Assembly: GCA_002394385.1 (NCBI GenBank)
Contig: DGTS01000014.1
Span: forward strand, 1-19,998
Source: Prevotella sp. UBA4330
Lineage (GTDB): Bacteria > Bacteroidota > Bacteroidia > Bacteroidales > Bacteroidaceae
Length of the DNA stretch: 19,998 nt
Direction: 5' to 3'
The notes under the pieces were generated by a model. The model searched no databases and was not told where the DNA came from. It worked only from the letters and a program-made list of their open reading frames with translations. Shown here in pieces: positions 13,326 through 19,998 of this stretch (its first letter is position 1; every line of letters begins with the position of its first letter). A program made the position numbers and the translations under genes.

Positions 13326-14702
13326 CTATTCGATGTTCAGTGCCTTCCTGATGAGGGGCTCCAGTTCTTCGGCATTGGTGGAGGTAGAGAGTATGGTGCC
13401 GTCGCGGTCGATGAGGTACATGGCGCCGCCGGCATTGCCTGCTCCGTTCTTGCGCCACACACCGTTCTCGTCGTTCAGTTCCAACAGGCTCGTCCACGGG
13501 TAGCCGTCCTTCCGCGCTGCATTTTCCATGTCTTCTCGCTTGCGTTCGCGGGCTATGGCTACGACTGTAAATCCTTTGTCCTTGTACTTCTCATAGACGG
13601 GAATCATGGCCTTGCTGTGCCGACGACAGGGACCGCACCATGAGGCCCAGAGGTCGATAAGGGCAACTTTGCCTTTCGTGAGCGTGGAGATAGGCACGAG
13701 TTGGCCGTCGGTGTTGCGCACCGTGTAGTCGGTGTAGGGTTTGCCCGGCTGTAGGCGGTAGGCCGCTTCGGCGGTGGCAATCTGCTCGTGAATGGGGTGG
13801 CCGGGGTAGTAATTGATGAGTTTGTCGTGATAGAGCGTCAAGTATGGCTCAAACTGCGACTTGTCGAAGTTCGCATAGTTGTCAGCACGTTTGAGCACCT
13901 GGATGGCATCGCACACGTCGTAAAGTGTCCAAAGCATGGGGTGCTCTGCGTCGTAGGCGAAGCGGAAGGGTACCAAGCCGGCGGTGATGCTGTCACGTCG
14001 CTGTTTCAACTGCAAACCTTGTGTCGTATATCGCTCACGTTTATTCCGCATATAGTGGTCTACGACCTGACGGACAGAGTCAACATATGCCTTTGGCAGG
14101 CTGTCCACATTCATGGCCCGTGCCTTGGCAATGGTGGAAATGAAGTCCGCCTTGTAGAACTCCGCCATGCGGTCAGGGTCTTCCATCTGACTGTCGATTT
14201 CATCAACGGGGTTCCAGAAGCGCACGTCCTCAATGCTGTCCTTCACCGCATGCTTGCGCCCTTCCTCGCCGTTGCTGACGATACGCACCGGCTTGTCTTC
14301 ATACATCGTGACGTTCACGTTGCAGTTCTCGGCTAAGAACTTGCCTTGGAACCAGTTGCCCGTCTCTTGTTGCTTCAGAAAGAATACCACATAGAGCCGT
14401 GGGAAGTCGGTCTCGATGTCGTAGGTGAAGTGTCCGTCCTTGGCTTTCACGTGAAAGCGCGGTTCGTCCAACACGCGAAGGTCAGTCCCTGCCTCACAGA
14501 TTATGATTTCGTCGCCCCACGCGTCGGTCTCTAATGTTCCTTCGACGTGGCATTTTACTTGACCTTTGGTCTTCTTCTGTTGCGACTCGGCATAGTTGGA
14601 GTAAACACCACTCTGTTCTCGCTGCTCCATCAGTTGCCCCTGCCCCGTCATGGCGACGAGGGCGAGCAGGATGGTGATGATGGTTGACTTCTTTTTCAAC
14701 AT
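13326..14702 (-). CDS. Secreted DUF4369-thioredoxin (TlpA-like) protein, CGPC
   Basis: 458 residues: signal peptide (about 1-22, ending AMTGQGQ), a DUF4369-type beta domain (about 50-140), a helical middle (about 150-320), and a C-terminal TlpA/AhpC-like thioredoxin domain (about 332-458) with WASWCGPC (Cys356, Cys359). Proteins of this layout work in the periplasm as thiol-disulfide reductants. The cis-proline normally found before the FLID strand is replaced: the sequence is AGGAMYLIDRDG (about 424-435). This alters a position that contacts substrate and may change specificity, although I recall relatives with a similar NAGG variant. It begins 11 nt after the Fic gene and is probably co-transcribed with it. 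Its 3' UTR is the 275-nt repeat copy 2. Confidence 0.92.
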   Translation of the reverse strand: MLKKKSTIITILLALVAMTGQGQLMEQREQSGVYSNYAESQQKKTKGQVKCHVEGTLETDAWGDEIIICEAGTDLRVLDEPRFHVKAKDGHFTYDIETDFPRLYVVFFLKQQETGNWFQGKFLAENCNVNVTMYEDKPVRIVSNGEEGRKHAVKDSIEDVRFWNPVDEIDSQMEDPDRMAEFYKADFISTIAKARAMNVDSLPKAYVDSVRQVVDHYMRNKRERYTTQGLQLKQRRDSITAGLVPFRFAYDAEHPMLWTLYDVCDAIQVLKRADNYANFDKSQFEPYLTLYHDKLINYYPGHPIHEQIATAEAAYRLQPGKPYTDYTVRNTDGQLVPISTLTKGKVALIDLWASWCGPCRRHSKAMIPVYEKYKDKGFTVVAIARERKREDMENAARKDGYPWTSLLELNDENGVWRKNGAGNAGGAMYLIDRDGTILSTSTNAEELEPLIRKALNIE

Positions 14703-14713
14703 AGTTGCGTTAA

Positions 14714-15604
14714 TTATTTGAATGAAATCTTAAAATAATCGAGCAATGATTTGTACTGATCCTGTGCAGTGAGGCAGGTGTCGGTTAGGAAACCGTTAAT
14801 ATGTCCCCATTCATGGAGTCCGCGGTAATAGAATAGTTTGAGTTCATCGGTAATGATAAAAGGAACAATGCCGTTGGCCAGGCATTCCTTAAACATAATC
14901 AGACGACCCACACGTCCGTTGCCGTCCTGAAAGGGATGAATCTGCTCGAAGCGTACATGGAAATCGAGAATGTGTTCCAGTACCTTTTTTTTGCAATGGT
15001 TATAATTGCTGATGAGATTCTTCATCTCGCGATGTACTTCCTGGGGGGGGCAGGTTTCTATGCCGCCAACTTCGTTGGGCAGGCGTTTGTAGTCGCCAAC
15101 GGCAAACCACTCTTTCTGGCTGTCCGACGTACCTGTTTTTAACAACAGGTGGAGTTGTTTAATAAGACTTTCCGATAAAGGTTCCTCCGCATGGTCGATG
15201 ATACAGTCAAGGCATCGGAAGTGATTCACCGTTTCAACGATATCATCCACATTAACAATCCCGTCGCTAATGCCAATGGTGTTCGTTTCAAAGATAAAGC
15301 GCGTCTGGTCGTGAGTCAGTCGGCTCCCTTCGATATGATTTGAGTTATAGGTCAGGTCAATCTGCGTACGATGATAGATGCCTCCTTTCAGCCGTGAGGC
15401 TTTTTGCTCCCGCAGCATAGCCAGCAGGGGCGACGCTTTTCCACGCATGGTCTTACGTTGTGGCAGAACGGCATCGGCAGGAATGTTCCACGTCTTGCCT
15501 GTGAGGAATGCCCCTTCAATCTTTCCGCTCGCACAGTAGTTGCGGGCGGTACGTTCTGATATACCGAATTTCTCGGCGAACTGCATCACTGATATATACT
15601 CCAT
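14714..15604 (-). CDS. Class II Fic family protein with N-terminal HTH
   Basis: 296 residues from ATG 15604. A TTG 15 nt upstream is in frame, but it lies in a putative operator half-site. N-terminal residues 1-45 (EYISVMQFAEKFGISERTARNYC...GKTWNIPADA) form a MerR/excisionase-like helix-turn-helix. The Fic core has the full motif HPFQDGNGRVGR (His223 onward), the catalytic signature for AMP or nucleotide transfer to a target hydroxyl. Upstream, SNHIEG (Ser88-Glu92-Gly93) fits the inhibitory motif [S/T]xxxE[G/N], placing it in class II, where the inhibitory helix is in the same protein. The coding DNA contains eight consecutive C (15043-15050 on the plus strand as G) before the active site. 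Target unknown; DNA binding suggests self-control. Confidence 0.93.
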   Translation of the reverse strand: MEYISVMQFAEKFGISERTARNYCASGKIEGAFLTGKTWNIPADAVLPQRKTMRGKASPLLAMLREQKASRLKGGIYHRTQIDLTYNSNHIEGSRLTHDQTRFIFETNTIGISDGIVNVDDIVETVNHFRCLDCIIDHAEEPLSESLIKQLHLLLKTGTSDSQKEWFAVGDYKRLPNEVGGIETCPPQEVHREMKNLISNYNHCKKKVLEHILDFHVRFEQIHPFQDGNGRVGRLIMFKECLANGIVPFIITDELKLFYYRGLHEWGHINGFLTDTCLTAQDQYKSLLDYFKISFK

Positions 15605-15610
15605 CTCTTT

Positions 15611-15672
15611 TATCGGCAAGTTTTTATTTCATTTTCCGTTGCAAATATACCACTTTTTGCCGATATCGGCAA
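15611..15672 (-). promoter_or_regulatory. Fic promoter with overlapping palindromic operator
   Basis: On the minus strand, TTG (15670-15672), 20 nt and TATATTTG (15649-15642) form a Bacteroidetes promoter. The perfect 16-bp palindrome TTGCCGATATCGGCAA (15657-15672) covers the -33 element and most of the spacer. A third copy of the half-site, TTGCCGAT on the minus strand, sits at 15612-15619, just before the Fic start. A repressor bound here would block transcription, and the HTH of the Fic protein is the natural candidate. Confidence 0.75.
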
Positions 15673-15772
15673 GAAAATCATTCCGTATTAGATAAAATGT
15701 TCACGTTCGGCCATCTGCAAACGAGTTTGCATGGCACTCTCTTAATCACATTTTTCTTTCAATTGGTTACCA

Positions 15773-16459
15773 TTATTTATGGAATACAGCGCCAATGATA
15801 TAATAATGTGGGCAGTATTTGAAGTATTCGCTGGTCTTGGCTTTCTCCTCTGTCAGTTCAGTGTCTCCACAGAAACGCCATCCTTTTGCTTGTTCGTCCC
15901 ACCAGAAAGAACCATAGAAGACAAGGGGAATGAAGGTGGCAAGGGAGAAAGAAGTGGGTTGGTATGGCACTCTCTGATAACGGTAAATGGTTTGGGGTGC
16001 TCCAGGTATAGGTTTCAACATCAGTTCCCAAGGCGAGGCATCATTGCGAGAAGAACGCAGGGTGATGGTCTCGATGGAGTCCGACTGAATGGGAGAGAAG
16101 CCAATGGAGAGGGACTTTGAAAGACGGTATATGCCCCGTTCCATGTCGTCACCATCTTTTTCCTCATAGATACTCTTCTGGTCTTGCTCGTTAAAGTCCG
16201 AAATCATGGTCTTTGTCCTGAAGCCGTACAGTTTCTTCTCGTCAATCATCCCCTGCTGGTTATACTCGCGGATGACGATGGTGAAGCCCGACACGGAGTC
16301 GCGCAGAGACGAAATGTCGTAGGTGAAAACCTCGTAGCCGTACATAGCCATGTGTTCCATAAAGTCCTCGAGTGAGACTTCTACTCTTTTGATTGTCTGC
16401 CCCTGCCCAGCCATTGCAACGAGGGCGAGCAGGATGGTGATGATGGTTTTCTTATTCAT
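15773..16459 (-). CDS. Secreted protein, probably DUF5041 family
   Basis: 228 residues. The signal peptide (MNKKTIITILLALVAMAGQG, cut near residue 21) is almost identical in DNA to that of the thioredoxin gene at 14702. The mature part begins TIKRVEVSLEDFMEHMAMYGYEVFTYDISSL, which I associate with DUF5041, a Bacteroidetes family of unknown function; that assignment is from memory. The C-terminus is aromatic-rich (FYGSFWWDEQAKGWRFCGD...FKYCPHYYIIG) with two cysteines. It starts 4 nt after the 522-residue thioredoxin protein and is the last gene of that operon. No hairpin with a T-tract follows; the palindrome TGCAAACGAGTTTGCA lies at 15716-15731. Confidence 0.65.
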   Translation of the reverse strand: MNKKTIITILLALVAMAGQGQTIKRVEVSLEDFMEHMAMYGYEVFTYDISSLRDSVSGFTIVIREYNQQGMIDEKKLYGFRTKTMISDFNEQDQKSIYEEKDGDDMERGIYRLSKSLSIGFSPIQSDSIETITLRSSRNDASPWELMLKPIPGAPQTIYRYQRVPYQPTSFSLATFIPLVFYGSFWWDEQAKGWRFCGDTELTEEKAKTSEYFKYCPHYYIIGAVFHK

Positions 16460-16463
16460 ATTA

Positions 16464-18032
16464 TTACTTTTTCTCTAATTCCTTCAATAGTTCTTCCTCC
16501 ACGTGATTATGTGGTAGTTCGCGGCAACGGCCCTGTCGGTCCATCAGGATATAGGTGGGCCAGACCTGAATGTGGAAACGCTTCTGCAAGGCATCCATCT
16601 GCTGCTCGTTGACGCGAAGGTGTTCACCACGGATGCGCTTGCGATAGTCCTGCCAGCGGTCGGCGGGCGAAGTATGGTCGGTGAGATAGACAAAAGCGAG
16701 GTCGGGATGTTTCAGCTTCGTGTCTTTTTCCGGCTCCATCGCATTCATCGCCACAATGCAGCCATGACACCATGTTGCCCAGAAGTCGATGAGCACCACC
16801 TTGCCGCGATAACGACGCTGAAGATCTTCGAGCACGTCACTATACACATCGTGCTCTATTCCCTCCTGTGCGGCCTCCAACTGTTGACAAAGTTTGTGGA
16901 AATAAGGCATTTGCACACCGTTCATGGCACCCTCTGGCAGACTTCCATATAGTTCGATGTGGCGAGGATAGCCTTGCACGATGCGCATATCGTGGACGTA
17001 GTCGCAAGGATTGTCGCCCGATATGGCATCCCAGAATTTCGGAGTGGTGATGTGCGTCAGGTCGAGGCTGCGGAAGTAGGCACGATAGTTGGTGTTGGTG
17101 CCGAGCGAACGGAATCGGGCTATCTGCTCTTGGCTGAGGGGGCGGTTTTCCACATAGTTTCCGGGCGATGCTCCATCACGTCGTGCAGTCAGGAAGTCTT
17201 GCACCTGGGTATTATCCCACAGCCAGTTCTCGGCCCTTACGTCGTAGGCCAGTGCGCAGAGTTGTTTGGCGCAGAGCGGCAGTCGCCCGTCTTCCATGAT
17301 GCGCTGTTTCAGATAGTCGTGCCAAGTCAGCATTCCTTCAGCATAGACAGGGGCCAGCGGTTGGTTCACAATCAGCTGCCGCTCGTAGGCTTCGTCCCAT
17401 CCATAACCGTCAATAAAAGGCAGATAACGGTGAAGGGCTGTATTGAGGTCGGCATATCTTCCTTCGAACCAGAGGCACGGTTGCTTGTCGAAACCATACT
17501 CTTCAGTAATGACATGCCGCTCCAATTGCTCTGCCGTCAGTGTGTCCTTCTGACCGAAGCCATAATCCTTGGGCTGCATCTGCCACTCTCTGTGGCTACG
17601 GCTGGTCTGTGTCATACGTTCTATATCTACATATACGTCTGCCAATTCACCTGGCCATAAGTAGAAATGTTTGGAGAATCCATCGCCTATGCTGAGTGAT
17701 ACCATGCTGGTGCCACGTTGCGGGAAACGGACGATAGCCAGTCCGTTCTCGTCAGTGAAGCCAGTATGGTTATCAGCGATATATGGGAAGAAACTGCTTA
17801 CAGCCAAGCACACAATCTTTGTGGAAGTCTTGTTAGCCTCCCAGTTAAGGATATGCACCCGTACCGTTGTGGTATCCATTTCAAACGATGGTTCCGGCAG
17901 CGGTGCCTCCATATTCATCTGGTGATTTTTTACGTGTTCAGGCAATCCTGTTGGTATCTGCCCCTGCCCAGCGGCAGTCTGCGCCGTAAGCGTCAGCAGG
18001 GCGAGGAGGGTGAGGATGATGTTCTTATTCAT
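16464..18032 (-). CDS. Secreted thioredoxin-fold (TlpA-like) protein with CHGC site
   Basis: 522 residues: signal peptide (about 1-23, ending TAAGQGQ), an N-terminal beta-rich region (about 50-140) with the FTDENGLAIVRFPQRGT pattern of a carboxypeptidase-regulatory-like or DUF4369-like module, a long helical middle (about 160-400), and a thioredoxin domain (about 405-522). The active site is DFWATWCHGC (Cys422, Cys425) instead of the usual CGPC, and the cis-proline is present in VWPTYILMD (Pro492). The His-Gly dipeptide should shift the redox potential away from that of thioredoxin. It starts 5 nt after the upstream thioredoxin-fold gene and ends 4 nt before the DUF5041-like gene, a tight operon. 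Confidence 0.9.
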   Translation of the reverse strand: MNKNIILTLLALLTLTAQTAAGQGQIPTGLPEHVKNHQMNMEAPLPEPSFEMDTTTVRVHILNWEANKTSTKIVCLAVSSFFPYIADNHTGFTDENGLAIVRFPQRGTSMVSLSIGDGFSKHFYLWPGELADVYVDIERMTQTSRSHREWQMQPKDYGFGQKDTLTAEQLERHVITEEYGFDKQPCLWFEGRYADLNTALHRYLPFIDGYGWDEAYERQLIVNQPLAPVYAEGMLTWHDYLKQRIMEDGRLPLCAKQLCALAYDVRAENWLWDNTQVQDFLTARRDGASPGNYVENRPLSQEQIARFRSLGTNTNYRAYFRSLDLTHITTPKFWDAISGDNPCDYVHDMRIVQGYPRHIELYGSLPEGAMNGVQMPYFHKLCQQLEAAQEGIEHDVYSDVLEDLQRRYRGKVVLIDFWATWCHGCIVAMNAMEPEKDTKLKHPDLAFVYLTDHTSPADRWQDYRKRIRGEHLRVNEQQMDALQKRFHIQVWPTYILMDRQGRCRELPHNHVEEELLKELEKK

Positions 18033-18037
18033 ATTTG

Positions 18038-19998
18038 TCAGAATCTTTCTGCGAGTTTCTTTAGTTCGTCGCTTTTGAACTGGTCGACGTGGAAGTCGTG
18101 CTCGATGAGTTTGCCATCCTTACTGACCAAGGCACCACGAGGAATGGCAGTGAAGTTCAGCATGGTCTCGAACTGCTTCCATTCGTTGTCGGTGATATAG
18201 ATGTGCTCGCCCTTGATGTTGTTGTCGCCCATCCATTTCTCACCAGATGTTTTCTGGTCTTCGGTGGTGATGTAGAGGAACTTGACGGCCTCGTCCTTCA
18301 TCTCCTCCACGAGTTTTTTCTGTTCCATCATACCTGCACGGCATGGGCCGCAACTCATTGCCCAGAAATCGAGGAAGAGGGTGTTGCCCTTGTAGGGTGA
18401 TACAATCTTGTTCCACAGCGCATTCTGCTCTTCTGTCCAGTCGTTGCCTTTTTCGTCTGCACCTGCTTCGGTAGCCTTCACGAAGTTACGGTACTCGTTG
18501 ACGATAGTTTGTGCCACCTGCACGTTCTGTATGCCAGCCAAGGTCTCACCGACTGTGTTTGCCATGTAATCAAGTATTCCATCACGGTGTCCATGTTCAT
18601 CAAGCCGACCTAACTTGTCTTCCTTTAGGTTATTATCCATATGGTTAACAATATCCTGTGAGAGACGGAGGTCGTTCATGAAGGTACCCGCCATACCATA
18701 ATCATCGCGGCGTCGCTGACCTACAATAATACCTTGCTCGTTGGTTATGGTCTCCCATTGCCAAAGCAACGGACTGAAGAGCGTACGATTCACGAATACC
18801 CACTGGCTGCTTTCGCTCACGGCAAGAGGGTTGTTGTAGATGAGTTCCTTATTCTTCAAAAGTGTACCATAGACAGCCTTCAGGTCAAGCGGAACGTAAT
18901 TGGAATTCGGCTCACTCTTCCAACTGCCATCTTCAAGTTGTGTGTTGATGGTCTTCTTGTAGTCATAACTATCCGCCACATCTTCTATCTCAATGCATTT
19001 GTTGGCCACGGCCGATATCATAACGAGATCCTTACCCATGGTGCTCAACGGAGAGTTGATGAGAGCCTGACGGAAGGCCTCGTCGGCAATTATCTCGTTG
19101 GCCTGACGAGCCCAACGCTCAAGCATGGGCTGGGTGACATCCTTACCCTTCGCTATCATGGCTTCAGCTTCTTTGTAGTTGTATTCCTTCCTGCCATATT
19201 TCTCCAAGTATTTAGGCAGAAGGGTGTTTATCATGGCTGATTCGCTGTTGCTGCGGAAGGTCTTGAAACGAGGCCCTCTGCCATCAGGAGCCCCTTCCAT
19301 GGTGGTGAACATCTCGAGCGTGTCACCAGGAGCGACGTAGATATCACCGAAAGGATTTGTATAAACAAACTGCTGATGAGGAATATCGAGTTCGAGCGTG
19401 TAGCAGTTGTTTTCATCCATCGAAGCAACTGCATTCTCCTCGTGGCGCGTAATCTGATCAGACACCCTTGCCGAAACATCGGGAAGCATACTTGCAAGTT
19501 CCCTTGGTGTCTTTGTCACGTAAATCTTAACCAGTGCCTTTCCTGATGGAACCCCATTCTTGTAAGGTTTGTTGCTGAAGTGCCATGCGGTGTCGGGGGT
19601 GAAAGGACGACTCATATAGTAGTCGAAATCAAGTGATTCTGGGTCGAACACCTTTGACTTTTTAGAGGCCTTTGCCTTTGGCTGCAACCTGATGCCATAG
19701 TAGTTTCCCAATGGATTATTGCCTACCTCTATATAATTAAACTCCTTCACGCTTGCATCCAGCGGTTCGAAGTATATGGTGCATGGTGTGCCGTCGGCAG
19801 TAGCCCGCTCTTGAGCCTTTACGCCTTCCACACGCAAGAACTTAAACTCCTTGCCTGTGTTGCGGTCTGCAAGCACGGTGATGTTGAGGATTGACGAGCC
19901 CTGCCTGAGAACACCTCTTACGATAGTGGCCTCTTTCGTCAGTTCAATCTCGGTAATCTCCATCCACGAAGCGGAGTATTCAATGACCGGATTCTTAA
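18038..19998 (-). CDS. Secreted thioredoxin-fold (TlpA-like) protein, N-terminus outside window
   Basis: The frame remains open to the window edge: before the first internal Met (19963) it reads KNPVIEYSASW without a stop. Relatives have NPVIE-type sequence shortly after the signal peptide, so the true start lies beyond 19998 and the gene is partial. The visible part has an N-terminal beta domain, a long helical middle, and a C-terminal thioredoxin domain with FWAMSCGPC (Cys codons within 18341-18352) and the cis-proline in TAIPRGALVSKDG. The usual Trp before the first Cys is replaced by Ser. It is the first visible gene of the operon running to 15773. Periplasmic thiol chemistry is the family role; the substrate is unknown. 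Confidence 0.9.
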   Translation of the reverse strand, partial: KNPVIEYSASWMEITEIELTKEATIVRGVLRQGSSILNITVLADRNTGKEFKFLRVEGVKAQERATADGTPCTIYFEPLDASVKEFNYIEVGNNPLGNYYGIRLQPKAKASKKSKVFDPESLDFDYYMSRPFTPDTAWHFSNKPYKNGVPSGKALVKIYVTKTPRELASMLPDVSARVSDQITRHEENAVASMDENNCYTLELDIPHQQFVYTNPFGDIYVAPGDTLEMFTTMEGAPDGRGPRFKTFRSNSESAMINTLLPKYLEKYGRKEYNYKEAEAMIAKGKDVTQPMLERWARQANEIIADEAFRQALINSPLSTMGKDLVMISAVANKCIEIEDVADSYDYKKTINTQLEDGSWKSEPNSNYVPLDLKAVYGTLLKNKELIYNNPLAVSESSQWVFVNRTLFSPLLWQWETITNEQGIIVGQRRRDDYGMAGTFMNDLRLSQDIVNHMDNNLKEDKLGRLDEHGHRDGILDYMANTVGETLAGIQNVQVAQTIVNEYRNFVKATEAGADEKGNDWTEEQNALWNKIVSPYKGNTLFLDFWAMSCGPCRAGMMEQKKLVEEMKDEAVKFLYITTEDQKTSGEKWMGDNNIKGEHIYITDNEWKQFETMLNFTAIPRGALVSKDGKLIEHDFHVDQFKSDELKKLAERF

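Noticed and set aside
16959..17660. Plus-strand frame of 233 codons
   Set aside because: It lies entirely antisense to the 522-residue thioredoxin-fold gene, which has a signal peptide and active site. The codon pattern is that of a shadow.

Overview
The window looks like a chromosomal segment from a Bacteroidales bacterium, most likely Prevotella or a close relative. The evidence is the recurring Bacteroidetes promoter form (TTG or TTTG, 19-20 nt, then TAnnTTTG), a lipoprotein with an acidic export signal after the lipid cysteine, many secreted DUF4369/thioredoxin (TlpA-like) proteins, and family matches recalled from this order. The genus is inference.

Layout. Positions 1-293 hold the end of an rRNA operon: spacer, 5S rRNA, strong terminator. 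Positions 460-2165 (+) carry a degenerate methyltransferase-like gene, a PduO-type cobalamin adenosyltransferase and a small DUF2795 gene. A two-way terminator then separates them from a minus-strand group (4836 down to 2180): a long structured leader with two tiny uORFs, a lipoprotein, a small secreted protein, a CPBP intramembrane protease, a 68-codon fragment of lgt joined directly to a headless DUF4160 gene, and a DUF2442-HTH gene. Positions 5108-8352 hold a membrane-anchored winged-helix regulator diverging from a 44-codon gene and a Dcp-type M3 peptidase lipoprotein.

Positions 8600-14702 are the most unusual part. A minus-strand operon (ECF sigma factor, membrane anti-sigma candidate, secreted DUF4369-like protein) and a plus-strand AAA ATPase are bracketed by two 98% identical 275-nt direct repeats. 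The anti-sigma gene contains in-frame repeat DNA, including four palindromes at a 31-32 nt period. Beyond the second repeat come a DUF4369-thioredoxin protein and a class II Fic protein whose promoter is overlapped by a perfect 16-bp palindrome and whose coding region has an eight-C tract.

Positions 15773-19998 (minus) hold a secreted DUF5041-like protein and two further large thioredoxin-fold proteins, the last cut by the window edge. The three thioredoxin domains each differ at the active site. Together, the right half encodes envelope proteins handling disulfides or oxidative damage, next to an envelope-stress-type sigma/anti-sigma pair; a regulatory link between them is inference.
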